Below are positions 8,421-17,836 of a DNA stretch of 64,000 nt, one piece after another. The notes under the pieces were generated by a model. The model was not told where the DNA came from and did not search any database. It saw nothing but the letters and a program-made list of their open reading frames with translations. Position numbers and translations under genes: made by a program. Numbering within the stretch: position 1 is the first letter of the stretch; each line of letters opens with the position of its first letter. Source of the stretch: Porcincola intestinalis (GTDB taxonomy: Bacteria > Bacillota > Clostridia > Lachnospirales > Lachnospiraceae); assembly GCF_009696445.1 (NCBI RefSeq), contig NZ_VULZ01000010.1, forward strand, positions 1 to 64,000. Reading direction: 5' to 3'.

Positions 8421-9872
8421 GTGAAAAATCTGGTAATGAATCCATATCTCCCTCTGGATGAACACATTCCGGACGGAGAGCCCCATGTGTTTCAGAACAG
8501 GCTGTATCTGTTTGGCAGTCATGACCGGGAAAATGGAAAAGAGTTTTGTGAGCTGGACTATGTGACGTGGTCAGCGCCTGCGGATGACTTGTCTGACTGG
8601 CGGTATGAGGGCGTTATCTACAGGAAGGACCAGGATCCATATAATCTGGATAAGCTTCCGATGTATGCCCCGGATGTCGTGCAGGGACGGGATGGGCGGT
8701 ATTACCTTTACTACTGCATCAAATTTCAGGACAGCATCCATGCTGCAGTTTCTGACAAGCCACAGGGGCCATACAGGTTCTATGGTCAGGTTCACTACAA
8801 AGACGGCAGGGTGATGAGCGAGAACCAGCCGTACGACCCGTCTGTCATCTGTACGGAGGAAGGAAACTTTCTGTACTTCGGATTTGCGCCCTGCATGATC
8901 AATATTCCACGATACAAGTCACAGGATCTGAAGGGCGGCTCTGTCGTCAGGCTGGCGGATGACATGCTGACTGTTCTGGAGGGACCGGAGGTCGTTCTTC
9001 CATCAGAGAAGTATGCGGCCGGGACCTCATTTGAAGCGGACCCGTACTTTGAGGGACCATCGATCAGAAAAATCCATGGCATGTATTATCTGGTCTATTC
9101 CTCCGTCCATACCCACAGGCTCTGTTATGCGACAAGCAGCAGGCCGATGAGCGGATTTCAGTACAGAGGCTGCATCATATCCAACACGGATGTCGGATAC
9201 AGGGGGCGTAGAGAAGAGGATCAGCTGAATAGCGGGGGAAACAACCACGGGGGACTCGTGGAGGTTGACGGGCAGTGGTACATCTTCTATCACAGGCACA
9301 CCTCCCTCACCCAGTATAATCGGCAGGCCTGCGCAGAGCGCATTTCGATTAAGGAAGATGGATCCATACCGCAGGTCTGTGTGACAACCAGTGGTCTGAA
9401 TGAAAAGCGGCTTCCTGGTGTGGGTACATATCCGGCAGTCTATTGCTGCAATCTGACAAATGGACATATGGGAGCTTTAAATTCGCTGGGGCGTTCCAAC
9501 AAGGAAGCGGATTTTCCATATCTGACAAGAGATGAGGACGGAAGGTATGTATCCAATATCTCGTCTGGAACGATCGTCGGATATAAATATTTCGATCTGG
9601 GGGAAACACATCAAATCCGAATCCGCTTCCGGGGAACGGGCGGGAACCATGCAGATGGGGTGATCCGGATTTTCACGGAGATTGACGCGCCGGATACGGC
9701 ATGCAGGGGAGAAATCCGGGTGAAAACGGAAGCTGCAGACAGAACTGTACCGGAAGGCACGTTCATGAAAGCGGAGGGAGGCGTTCAGTTCCGGGATAAT
9801 GATCAGGAACTCTATCTCCGATATGCCGGAAGCGGAGCCATTGACCTCATGGATATGGAACTGATGGAGTAA
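8421..9872 (+). CDS. Glycoside hydrolase family 43 protein
   Basis: 483 aa. Five-bladed propeller at about 1-320 with the expected acidic triad: Asp18 (IPDGEPHVF), Asp139 (YDPSV) or Asp85 (YAPDVV) as modulator, and Glu211 (FEGPSIRK) as general acid. The C-terminal 130 residues form a beta-rich domain like a carbohydrate-binding module. GH43 enzymes are alpha-L-arabinofuranosidases and beta-xylosidases. No signal peptide, so cytoplasmic. GTG start with AGAGGAAC upstream. Lies between GH3 and a sugar symporter, which points to use of arabinoxylan-type oligosaccharides. Confidence 0.92.
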   Translation: MKNLVMNPYLPLDEHIPDGEPHVFQNRLYLFGSHDRENGKEFCELDYVTWSAPADDLSDWRYEGVIYRKDQDPYNLDKLPMYAPDVVQGRDGRYYLYYCIKFQDSIHAAVSDKPQGPYRFYGQVHYKDGRVMSENQPYDPSVICTEEGNFLYFGFAPCMINIPRYKSQDLKGGSVVRLADDMLTVLEGPEVVLPSEKYAAGTSFEADPYFEGPSIRKIHGMYYLVYSSVHTHRLCYATSSRPMSGFQYRGCIISNTDVGYRGRREEDQLNSGGNNHGGLVEVDGQWYIFYHRHTSLTQYNRQACAERISIKEDGSIPQVCVTTSGLNEKRLPGVGTYPAVYCCNLTNGHMGALNSLGRSNKEADFPYLTRDEDGRYVSNISSGTIVGYKYFDLGETHQIRIRFRGTGGNHADGVIRIFTEIDAPDTACRGEIRVKTEAADRTVPEGTFMKAEGGVQFRDNDQELYLRYAGSGAIDLMDMELME

Positions 9873-9918
9873 GCACTGCAGGATGGCATACAGGGAATAA
9901 TCATAGGAGGAGGGAATC

Positions 9919-11316
9919 ATGATGAACAAGTATGCAGGAAAACGGCCGGGGTTTGGCGAGAAGATCGCCTTTGCCCTGGGAGACGGCGGGTGTAACTTTG
10001 TCTGGACGACGCTGGGGTCGTTCCTGACCGTCTATTACACCGACAATGTCGGTATTGCAGCGGCAACGATTGGGACGATGATGCTGCTGGCAAGATTGCT
10101 GGATGGGATTTCAGACCTGATTATGGGAACCATCATCGACCATACGCATACAAGGTGGGGAAAAGCGCGGCCATGGATCTTATGGTCTGCAATCCCGATG
10201 GGTGTCGGGCTGGTGCTGATGTTCTCCATTCCGTCATCACTTTCATCGAAGGGAAAAGTAGCATATGCCTTTATATCCTATGTATTAATGGCGGCTGTAG
10301 TCTATACGGCATGCAACCTGGCATATAATACGCTGCTTGCTCTGTTCTCACCGGAGCGGAAAGACCGCATACAGGCGAGTTCCTTCCGATTTTTCTGCAC
10401 GATGGCGACGGTCCTGTTCATCAACTACAATACCATGGATTTTGTCGGGAAGTTCGGATGGACCGGAATGGCGTCAATCTTCGGTGCAATTGCGGTTGGC
10501 ATGCTTCTGATCACATTTTTCTTCACAAAGGAGCGCAACAACCAGGATATCGCGGAGAATGTTGACCGGACCTTCGTCGATACTGAGAAAAAGAAGAAAG
10601 CACAGAAGCTGTCTGTCGGAAAGTCGTTTGCCTATCTGTTCAAGAATAAGTACTTCCTGCTGTTAACCCTGATCTTTGTTGTCAACTATACAGCGCTGGG
10701 CGTGAATAACGGTCTTCGGATTTATTATGCAAGAGATGTACTGGGCAACGTAGGACTCATGGGTACCCTGACACTTTGTTTCATTCTTCCGAAGATGATC
10801 GGCAACCTGGTTTACCCGTATATTGTGAAGGTGCTTGGAAACTGGAGAGCCATGGTCATCGGCTATATCGTTGAGATTGCAGGAGTCCTGCTGATGGCAG
10901 TCCTTCCGACATCTGCGTCCGCAGCATTCACAGGGCTGATTCTGCTTGGAATTGGCGGAATTCCACATAATGCCGGACTTTTTGCAATGGTAGCGGATGT
11001 CGTAGATTATGGTGAGTGGAAGACCGGCGTCAGGCTCGATGGCCTTACAAACTCGGCAACATCCTTCGGCATGAAGGTTGGTGCAGGACTTGGATCCGCG
11101 ATTGTTGGATGGGGACTTGCGTGGGCAGCGTATGAAGGGAAGCGGACAGCACAGAAGGTCGCGCAGACCGCGATGACCATCGCCCGCATCAAGAGCGCAT
11201 ACACGATCATTCCGGTTATCCTGTTTGCAATCGGTCTTGTCGCTCTGCTCTTCTGCAATCTTGATAAAATAGCGCCGCAGATGGAAAAAGATCTTGCGGC
11301 AAAGCATGCAGAGTAA
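9919..11316 (+). CDS. GPH-family sugar:cation symporter (MFS)
   Basis: 465 aa, twelve predicted membrane helices. The segment DLIMGTIIDHTHTRWGKARP at about 68-87 is the signature of glycoside-pentoside-hexuronide symporters (MelB/XynB type). It imports glycosides or short oligosaccharides with a cation. AGGAGGAGGG precedes tandem ATG codons at 9919 and 9922. 46 bp after GH43, so the same transcript. It is the only importer in this module and therefore the likely entry route for the substrates of the GH3 and GH43 enzymes. Confidence 0.93.
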   Translation: MMNKYAGKRPGFGEKIAFALGDGGCNFVWTTLGSFLTVYYTDNVGIAAATIGTMMLLARLLDGISDLIMGTIIDHTHTRWGKARPWILWSAIPMGVGLVLMFSIPSSLSSKGKVAYAFISYVLMAAVVYTACNLAYNTLLALFSPERKDRIQASSFRFFCTMATVLFINYNTMDFVGKFGWTGMASIFGAIAVGMLLITFFFTKERNNQDIAENVDRTFVDTEKKKKAQKLSVGKSFAYLFKNKYFLLLTLIFVVNYTALGVNNGLRIYYARDVLGNVGLMGTLTLCFILPKMIGNLVYPYIVKVLGNWRAMVIGYIVEIAGVLLMAVLPTSASAAFTGLILLGIGGIPHNAGLFAMVADVVDYGEWKTGVRLDGLTNSATSFGMKVGAGLGSAIVGWGLAWAAYEGKRTAQKVAQTAMTIARIKSAYTIIPVILFAIGLVALLFCNLDKIAPQMEKDLAAKHAE

Positions 11317-11339
11317 AGAATAAAAAGAGGGATCCTTCT

Positions 11340-11384
11340 GCTCCCGGCTGTCGGTTTTATCCGGCGGCCGGGAGCTTGCTTTCT
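11340..11384 (+). terminator. Intrinsic terminator after the symporter gene
   Basis: Stem GCTCCCGGC (11340-11348) with GCCGGGAGC (11367-11375), then TTGCTTTCTT. Ends the AraC-GH3-GH43-GPH module. Confidence 0.75.
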
Positions 11385-11433
11385 TCAGGAAAATGTGGTG
11401 CAATGGCGGAAGGAGATCAAAAGGAGGACCGCT

Positions 11434-11910
11434 ATGATACAAATCAGAAGAGCAGTCGATAAGGATATTCCGAGACTGCATGAGCTCCTGGGGCAGGTGC
11501 TCCAGATTCACGCAGAGATTCGGCCGGATATTTTTATTTCCGGGACGACAAAGTACACGGACGAGGAGCTCCGGGAGATGATCCGGAATGATGCAAAGCC
11601 GATCTACGTTGCGACGGATGAGCAGGGTATGTGCGAGGGGTATGCATTCTGCCAGCTGCGGGAGCAGCCGTTTTCCAACAACATGGTCCCGTTTCGGTCT
11701 CTGTTCATCGATGACTTGTGCGTCGATGAGAGGATGAGGGGGCAGCATGTCGGAGAGAGCCTGTTCGCTTTTGTAAAGGAGGAGGCAAAGAGGCTGGGCT
11801 GTTACGAGGTGACGCTCAATGTCTGGGAAGGGAATACATCTGCGGAGAAGTTCTATGAGAAAATGGGGATGAAGACCAAGGAGCGGCAGATGGAGTATAT
11901 CCTGGCCTGA
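11434..11910 (+). CDS. GNAT family N-acetyltransferase
   Basis: 158 aa. ATG at 11434 chosen because AAAGGAGG lies six bases upstream; an earlier in-frame GTG has none. The acetyl-CoA site is readable as VDERMRGQHVGESLF (about 100-114), with the V-D-E-x-x-R-G-x-x-V-G pattern of motif A, followed by LNVWEGNTSAEKFYEKMGM, the usual C-terminal motif B. Acceptor substrate unknown. Probably single-gene unit between the terminator at 11340 and the aldo/keto reductase. Confidence 0.9.
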   Translation: MIQIRRAVDKDIPRLHELLGQVLQIHAEIRPDIFISGTTKYTDEELREMIRNDAKPIYVATDEQGMCEGYAFCQLREQPFSNNMVPFRSLFIDDLCVDERMRGQHVGESLFAFVKEEAKRLGCYEVTLNVWEGNTSAEKFYEKMGMKTKERQMEYILA

Positions 11911-12043
11911 CATAAGACAGGGACATCCGCGGCCCCTGAAATCAATCCTGAGGAAGGTATGTGATATCTTTGGCTTCTTGTTGTAAAATGAGAGGGATCA
12001 AACGGATATTTCGGTTAATATAGACAGGAACAGGAGGGGAACC

Positions 12044-12910
12044 ATGGCGGATAAGTTCAGACTGAATAACGGGATGACGATCCCGGAAATCGGATTCGGC
12101 ACCTACAAGGCTGCGGCGGATGGTACAGAGCGGGTGATCAGCGAGGCAATCTGGGCGGGTTATCGGTATTTCGATACAGCATCGTTCTATGGAACGGAGG
12201 AGGAGCTCGGGATGGCCTGGACTCAGAGCGGACTTGAACGCGGGGAGATTCAGATTGCGTCGAAGGCCTGGAAGAGTGAGCTTGGGTATCACGAGGTCCG
12301 GAAGGCGTTTGAGCGGTCTCTTGAACGTCTCAAAACGGATTATCTGGATCTGTATCTGATTCACTGGCCGTTGCCGACGCCGGACTATCGGGCCTGGGAA
12401 AAGCTGGACCTGGATACATGGAAGCTGATGGAGGAGTTTTACCAGGAAGGAAAAGTGCGTGCGATCGGTGTCAGCAACTTCCTTCCACAGCATCTGCTCA
12501 ACCTGATGGAGCATGCGGAGGTGGTGCCTGCCGTGGATCAGCTGGAGTTCCATCCCGGTCATACGCAGGAAGTGACGCTTCGGTTCTGTCAGGATCATGG
12601 AATCCAGGTACAGGCATGGAGCCCGCTTGGAAGAAACCGGGTGCTGAAGGATCCGCTGATTGTATCGCTTGCGGAAAAGTATGGTGTCTCACCGGCACAG
12701 CTTTGTCTGAAGTATGATCTTCAGCGCGGTGTAATGGTAATTCCGAAAGCGTCCTCACCGGAGCGGATGCGGCAGAACCTGAACCTGGGCGATTTCACGA
12801 TCTCGCAGATCGATATGTATCGTATCGATACAATGCCGGACTATGGATGGTCGGGGGAACATCCGGAGCGGGAACGCGTTGATATCCAGATCAAGGCACA
12901 TGAAGGGTGA
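12044..12910 (+). CDS. Aldo/keto reductase
   Basis: 288 aa, the normal length. Catalytic tetrad visible: Asp44 and Tyr49 in YFDTASFYG, Lys74 in IASKAW, His107 in LIHWP. C-terminal IPKASSPERMRQN binds the NADPH phosphate. Reduces aldehydes or ketoses, physiological substrate unknown. AGGAGGGG six bases before the ATG. A TAAAAT-like -10 lies near 11984. Neighbours give no pathway, though nearness to the pentoside module would fit an aldose reductase. Confidence 0.93.
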   Translation: MADKFRLNNGMTIPEIGFGTYKAAADGTERVISEAIWAGYRYFDTASFYGTEEELGMAWTQSGLERGEIQIASKAWKSELGYHEVRKAFERSLERLKTDYLDLYLIHWPLPTPDYRAWEKLDLDTWKLMEEFYQEGKVRAIGVSNFLPQHLLNLMEHAEVVPAVDQLEFHPGHTQEVTLRFCQDHGIQVQAWSPLGRNRVLKDPLIVSLAEKYGVSPAQLCLKYDLQRGVMVIPKASSPERMRQNLNLGDFTISQIDMYRIDTMPDYGWSGEHPERERVDIQIKAHEG

Positions 12911-13036
12911 GTGGGTACACGAAGCACAGCCAGCGTGACGGACGGAAAAAACATCAGGGAAACAGAATGCGGAGCACCGTATACGGAATGTCGCAGGCAG
13001 CCTGTGCGAGACTAGCCAGAATAGGAGAGCAGACAG

Positions 13037-14161
13037 ATGGGAGAAAAAGCAAAGGTTTATTTCACCGATTTCAGGACGAAGGTTGACGTGCCGCTGACAG
13101 CAAAGCTGCAGAAGCTGATTCGGAAGGCCGGAATCGGATCGATTGACATGGGTGGCAAGTTTGTCGCCATCAAGATGCATTTCGGGGAACTCGGGAACCT
13201 GGCGTTCCTGAGACCGAATTATGCGAAGGCAGTGGCTGACGTTGTGAAGGAGAATGGCGGAATGCCATTTCTGACGGACTGCAATACGCTCTATCCGGGA
13301 AGCCGTAAGGATGCACTCGAGCATCTAACCTGCGCGGAGCTGAATGGCTTCAATTCCATCACAACCGGCTGTCACGTCATCATCGCAGATGGACTGCGCG
13401 GGACAGACGAGGTGGAGGTGCCGATCCGGAACGGCGAGTATCTGAAGACGGCGCTGATCGGAGAGGCCGTCATGGATGCGGATGTGTTCATTTCTTTGAC
13501 GCATTTCAAAGGGCATGAAGCAGCTGGATTCGGCGGAACCATCAAGAACATCGGGATGGGCTGCGGGAGCCGTGCGGGAAAGATGCAGCAGCACAACGAT
13601 GGCAAGCCGCATGTGATCGAGGAGAAGTGCAGAAAGTGTCATCGCTGCGCCAGAGAGTGCGGTTCGGACGCGATCGACTACGAGCGTGGTGTTGCGCATA
13701 TCAACCAGGACATCTGTAAGGGCTGCGGGCGCTGTATCGGTGCCTGTGCCTTTGATGCGATTGAGAACGACAATGCGAATGCGAACGAGGTGCTTGGATG
13801 CAAGATGGCGGAGTATACACAGGCTGTCTGCGACGGGCGGCCGTGCTTCCACATCAGCCTGATTCAGGACGTCTCGCCGAACTGTGACTGCCATGGCGAA
13901 AATGACGCTCCGATTCTTCCCGATGTCGGAATGCTGGCTTCATTTGACCCGGTTGCGCTCGACCAGGCCTGTGTGGATCTGTGCGAGCAGCAGACGCCGA
14001 TCCGGAATTCCCAGCTCGGCGACAACCTGGCCAGGCCGGACTGGCACCACTACCACGAGCACTTCAAGGACAGCAATCCGAACGTGGCGTGGAAGGAGAC
14101 GCTGGAACACGCCGAGAAGATCGGTCTGGGCACCAGGGAATACGAACTGATAACTATGTAA
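13037..14161 (+). CDS. DUF362 domain protein with two 4Fe-4S clusters
   Basis: 374 aa. Residues about 1-195 and 270-374 are the DUF362 core (GGKFVAIKMHFGE, SLTHFKGHEAAGFGG). Between them, about 200-250, are two ferredoxin motifs: CRKCHRCARECGSDAI and CKGCGRCIGACAFDAI, each CxxCxxCxxxC-type, able to bind 4Fe-4S clusters. Cytoplasmic; redox or regulatory role is likely but no reaction is established for the family. ATG preceded by AGGAGAGC. Common in anaerobes, which fits the rest of the window. Confidence 0.9.
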   Translation: MGEKAKVYFTDFRTKVDVPLTAKLQKLIRKAGIGSIDMGGKFVAIKMHFGELGNLAFLRPNYAKAVADVVKENGGMPFLTDCNTLYPGSRKDALEHLTCAELNGFNSITTGCHVIIADGLRGTDEVEVPIRNGEYLKTALIGEAVMDADVFISLTHFKGHEAAGFGGTIKNIGMGCGSRAGKMQQHNDGKPHVIEEKCRKCHRCARECGSDAIDYERGVAHINQDICKGCGRCIGACAFDAIENDNANANEVLGCKMAEYTQAVCDGRPCFHISLIQDVSPNCDCHGENDAPILPDVGMLASFDPVALDQACVDLCEQQTPIRNSQLGDNLARPDWHHYHEHFKDSNPNVAWKETLEHAEKIGLGTREYELITM

Positions 14162-14250
14162 CGCTTCACGGATCACCGGTTATCATTGACCTGCGTCAAG
14201 ATGAGCATCATTGATGGCACTCTGAGGTGTCACGCGGACGGATCCGTGCT

Positions 14251-14287
14251 GAAAATTCCAGGGAAGTGACTGCCGCGGGGAATTTTC
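14251..14287 (+). terminator. Hairpin after the DUF362 gene
   Basis: GAAAATTCC (14251-14259) pairs with GGAATTTTC (14279-14287). It lacks a clean T-run, so it is a weak terminator or a simple dyad. Confidence 0.35.
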
Positions 14288-14326
14288 GGGAATCAGCTGA
14301 AAGAATGAGCAGGGAAGATCGGTCTC

Positions 14327-14355
14327 TTGTAATTTTGTTTGAAATATCTTACAAT
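14327..14355 (+). promoter_or_regulatory. Sigma-A type promoter
   Basis: TTGTAA (14327-14332), 17-bp spacer, TACAAT (14350-14355), placed about 40 bp before the ribosome binding site of the AspT/YidE-type gene. Confidence 0.6.
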
Positions 14356-14401
14356 TCTCTCTAATGGGCTTTTCAGATTGAACAGAAACAGGAGGGAAAA
14401 G

Positions 14402-15640
14402 ATGAGTCTTTTTGGCGGTGTGATCAACATCACGGGGATTACGTTCTTCGTGATGAGTATCTTTGCAATTATTGTCGGCGGCTATCTGATCGGCAAGATT
14501 TCGATCAAGGGTGTCTCGCTGGGGACGGCAGGTGTCTTCATTGCTTCAATCATCTATGGGATCCTGCATTCGAAACAGCTGGCTGACACAATGAATTTCA
14601 GCGGGATTGACTTCAGCCCCGACGCGCTGAAGATCATCGAGAACTGCGGACTGGTTCTGTTTGTCTGCTCCGTCGGTCTGATCGCGGGGCCGAGTTTCTT
14701 CTCGAATCTGAAGAAGAACTTCAAGTCCTATATTCTGCTCGGGGTTGTGATCATTCTGAGCGGCGGTCTGACAACGGTTGCGTGCTACTTCATCGGAAGA
14801 GGCGGGGAGGCTGACACGAAGCAGTTTGTCGCGCTCCTGACCGGCTTGCTCTCCGGAGCCCTCACATCCACGCCGGCGTTCTCGGCGGCGAAGGCGACCG
14901 TCGCACCGGAGTATGAGAGTGCCGTGACCGTCGGATACGGGATCTCCTATATCTTTGGCGTCATCGGTGTCGTGCTGTTTGTTCAGCTCATTCCGAAGAT
15001 TCTTCATGCGAACATCGACGAGGAGGTCCGGAAGATTACGGATGTATCAGCCGGGCAGAGACGGAAGGCTGACCGGCACTATGTTGAGATTGATCCGTTC
15101 GGGATTGGTGCCTTCGCGTTTGTCATCCTGACGGGAATTTTCCTCGGGGCGGTTCACATCCCGCTCACATCGAAGGGACTTGCCGGAACTTCATTTTCCC
15201 TGACCACGACAGGCGGCGTGCTGATCGCCGGACTGATCTGGGGACATTTCGGACACCTTGGCCCGATCTCGCTTCATGTGAAGAGCGAGGTGCTCAAGAC
15301 CTTCCAGGAATTCGGCCTGATTCTGTTCCTGATCGGAGCTGGTGTGTCCGGTGGATCCAAGTTCATCGAGTACTTCAAGCCGATCTACTTCGTGTACGGC
15401 CTGTTCATGACACTGATCCCGATGATCATCGGATTCATTGTCGCGATGAAGGTTGTGAAGCTGCATCTGATGAATGCGCTCGGCTGTATCACAGGCGGCA
15501 TGACATCCACACCGGCACTCGGCACCCTGATCAAGGTTGCCAAGACAGAGGCTGTCGCCTCTGCATATGCGGCAACTTACCCGATCGCGTTGATCACGGT
15601 TGTGCTGGCCTGCCAGTTCCTGATTCTGCTGCTGCACTGA
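14402..15640 (+). CDS. AspT/YidE/YbjL-type membrane antiporter domain protein
   Basis: 412 aa from the ATG at 14402, chosen for AGGAGGG seven bases upstream; an upstream TTG lies in the promoter. Ten to twelve membrane helices in two repeats; each repeat carries the family motif, seen as SGALTSTPAFSAA near 155 and GGMTSTPALGTL near 375. Relatives exchange aspartate for alanine or have unknown cargo. No TrkA-C domains lie between the repeats, unlike E. coli YidE. Followed by a strong terminator, so transcribed alone. Confidence 0.85.
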   Translation: MSLFGGVINITGITFFVMSIFAIIVGGYLIGKISIKGVSLGTAGVFIASIIYGILHSKQLADTMNFSGIDFSPDALKIIENCGLVLFVCSVGLIAGPSFFSNLKKNFKSYILLGVVIILSGGLTTVACYFIGRGGEADTKQFVALLTGLLSGALTSTPAFSAAKATVAPEYESAVTVGYGISYIFGVIGVVLFVQLIPKILHANIDEEVRKITDVSAGQRRKADRHYVEIDPFGIGAFAFVILTGIFLGAVHIPLTSKGLAGTSFSLTTTGGVLIAGLIWGHFGHLGPISLHVKSEVLKTFQEFGLILFLIGAGVSGGSKFIEYFKPIYFVYGLFMTLIPMIIGFIVAMKVVKLHLMNALGCITGGMTSTPALGTLIKVAKTEAVASAYAATYPIALITVVLACQFLILLLH

Positions 15641-15653
15641 TTCGGTTCATATC

Positions 15654-15688
15654 AGAGATCTGCGGAGAAATCCGCAGATCTCTTTTTA
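15654..15688 (+). terminator. Strong intrinsic terminator
   Basis: Perfect 13-bp stem (15654-15666 with 15671-15683), GAAA tetraloop and TTTTT tail. Confidence 0.93.
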
Positions 15689-15847
15689 TACTGAAAAGAT
15701 TGAGAATATGAAGAATAGACAAAGATATAGATAGTTAATTGTGCTAATTAATAGATGAAAATCAGATACTAATTCGGTATAATTATATTAATCAGATATA
15801 AATGAGCCTGCCGGCGGGCAGGCAAAACCGATGAAAGGAGCGGAGAT
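15689..15847 (+). promoter_or_regulatory. AT-rich promoter and leader of the 5'-nucleotidase gene
   Basis: A TATAAT lies at about 15778-15783 with a weak -35 (TGAAAA) 17-18 bp before it. A compact hairpin, GCCTGCC/GGCAGGC (15806-15823), sits between it and the GGAG ribosome binding site and may stabilise the leader. Upstream sequence is AT-rich without other visible signals. Confidence 0.45.
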
Positions 15848-17578
15848 ATGAAAAGGGCAGGAAAGCTGAGTGTGTATCTGCTGTCACTTATGCTTGTGGT
15901 ATTTCTGACGGCGGTTCCGGCGGCAGCAGCGGAGGGAGAATCGGAGAGCGGACTGTCGAAGGATCTGGTGATTCTGTTTACGAGCGATGTCCACTGCGGG
16001 GTGGATCAGAATTTTGGCCTTGACGGGCTGTACCAGGTCCGGAAGTATTATGAAGACCAGGGGTGCTATACGTTGCTTGTGGATGACGGGGATTTCATCC
16101 AGGGCGAACCGATCGGGACAATGACGAAGGGAGAGACACCGCTGGAGCTGATGAATGCGGCAGGCTATGACATTGCCATCCCAGGCAATCATGAATTCGA
16201 CTATGGGATGGATCAATTCCTGGCGCTGACAGAGAAAGCAAAGTTCCCGTACATCAGCTGCAATTTCAATAAGGATGGAAAACTGGTCTTTAATCCTTAT
16301 GTCATCAAGGAATTTGACGGAATCAAGTTTGCGTTTGTCGGTATCACAACGCCGCAGACCATCACCTCGTCCACACCGGCTTATTTCCAGGATGACGCCG
16401 GAAACTTTGTGTATGATTTCTGCCAGGACGAGACGGGAGAAAAGCTCTACACAAAGGTTCAGGAGGCAGTCGATCAGGCGAGAAATGAAGGTGCGCAGTA
16501 TGTTGTCGCCATGGCGCATCTCGGCAACGAGGATACGGCTTCGCCATGGCGGTATGATCAGGTGATTTCCAATACATCCGGGATTGACGTGCTCCTTGAC
16601 GGACACAGCCATGATACTGATCAGGTGACGATGAAGAACAAAGACGGAAAGGCTGTGATCCGGACCGCCTGCGGGACAAAGCTTGCCTGCATCGGCACCG
16701 TGAGGTTCGGGATGGATGGGACCATCAGCAATCAGCTCCTGACCTGGGGCCTGGAGGGATCTGCGAAGGATACGTTTGGCTTCAGCAACTCCGTCACGGA
16801 AGAGGTGAAGAAGGCACAGGAGAAGCTGGACGAAAGCCTGAAAACAGTCGTGGGACATACGGATGTGAACCTGACGATTGTGGATCCGACTGCAGTTGAT
16901 GACGCGGGCGAGCCGATCCGGATTGTCCGCAATGCAGAGACAAACCTGGGCGACCTGGTGGCGGATGCATACCGGGCAGCGGGAAAGGCGGACATTGGAT
17001 TTGCAAATGGAGGCGGAGTCCGGGCCAATATCGCGGCGGGCGACATTACACAGGGCGATATCCTCACGGTTCAGCCATTTGGCAACATGGTTTGTGTGGC
17101 GGAGATGACCGGGCAGCAGGTCCTGGATGCGCTGGAGTGGGGAGCCCGCACGGTTCCGAGTGAGAACGGTGGTTTCCTGCAGGTTTCGGGACTGACATAC
17201 GAGATCCATACAGACGTCCCGGATCACTGCACACAGGATGAAAATGGCCTGTGGACAGGGCATGAGGGAGAGTATCGGGTGAAAAACGTCACAGTTGGCG
17301 GAAAAACGCTCGAATTGGAGAAGACATACACGGTGGCAACACACAACTATATGCTGAAGCAGCAGGGTGATGGATATAACATGTTCGGTGATGCAAAGAT
17401 CCTGCAGGACGAGTTCATGCTGGACAATCAGGCCCTGATCAACTTCATTGCGGACGACCTTGGCGGGACAGTCGGGGATGCGTATGAGAATCCTTATGGA
17501 GACGGCAGAATTGTGGCGGTAGAGAACGATTCGCAGACGGAAGGTAATGCAGAAATGGTAACAGAAGCGGCATCCTGA
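15848..17578 (+). CDS. Secreted 5'-nucleotidase / UDP-sugar hydrolase family protein
   Basis: 576 aa. Residues 1-28 are a signal peptide ending in AAAA. Metallophosphatase domain at about 38-290: Asp47 and His49 (TSDVHCG), GNHEFD near 118, and GHSHD near 252. The C-terminal nucleotidase domain at about 330-540 contains NLGDLVADAY and NGGGVRANI. It removes phosphate from extracellular nucleotides for nucleoside or phosphate scavenging. There is no LPXTG motif, lipobox or C-terminal membrane anchor, so it is probably released or loosely held. Followed by a terminator. Confidence 0.93.
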   Translation: MKRAGKLSVYLLSLMLVVFLTAVPAAAAEGESESGLSKDLVILFTSDVHCGVDQNFGLDGLYQVRKYYEDQGCYTLLVDDGDFIQGEPIGTMTKGETPLELMNAAGYDIAIPGNHEFDYGMDQFLALTEKAKFPYISCNFNKDGKLVFNPYVIKEFDGIKFAFVGITTPQTITSSTPAYFQDDAGNFVYDFCQDETGEKLYTKVQEAVDQARNEGAQYVVAMAHLGNEDTASPWRYDQVISNTSGIDVLLDGHSHDTDQVTMKNKDGKAVIRTACGTKLACIGTVRFGMDGTISNQLLTWGLEGSAKDTFGFSNSVTEEVKKAQEKLDESLKTVVGHTDVNLTIVDPTAVDDAGEPIRIVRNAETNLGDLVADAYRAAGKADIGFANGGGVRANIAAGDITQGDILTVQPFGNMVCVAEMTGQQVLDALEWGARTVPSENGGFLQVSGLTYEIHTDVPDHCTQDENGLWTGHEGEYRVKNVTVGGKTLELEKTYTVATHNYMLKQQGDGYNMFGDAKILQDEFMLDNQALINFIADDLGGTVGDAYENPYGDGRIVAVENDSQTEGNAEMVTEAAS

Positions 17579-17652
17579 CAGATTACAGGAAGCATGGATG
17601 GCGGACGCCGCCCGATCCGGAAGCGGCAATGCCTGCAGGCGGCGGAAGCTGC

Positions 17653-17689
17653 GGGAGGGGCTGGAGTTTCAGCCCCTTCCTTCTTTTTT
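17653..17689 (+). terminator. Intrinsic terminator after the nucleotidase gene
   Basis: GGGAGGGGCTG pairs with CAGCCCCTTCC across a short loop, then TTCTTTTTT. Confidence 0.9.
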
Positions 17690-17836
17690 GTGAAGGCAAC
17701 GAGGAACTGTGCTCCTCCGGGTTTTGCAGACGGACATGTTTATGCTCAGATGGAAAGACATGGAAGTCCGTATGGCGATGTGTTATAATCACGCCGTCGA
17801 TGAGCGGTCAAAAAAGACGAACAGGTATTTTTCGAT

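Noticed and set aside
15884-17629. 581-codon minus-strand frame opposite the 5'-nucleotidase gene.
   Set aside because: Composition is low-quality (Cys, His and Arg rich), no family match, no ribosome binding site; it is the shadow of a strongly biased gene.
17579-17836. Possible c-di-AMP (ydaO) riboswitch before ktrB.
   Set aside because: Such control is common for ktr genes, but none of the conserved blocks is visible; the region holds a terminator and a short promoter region only.
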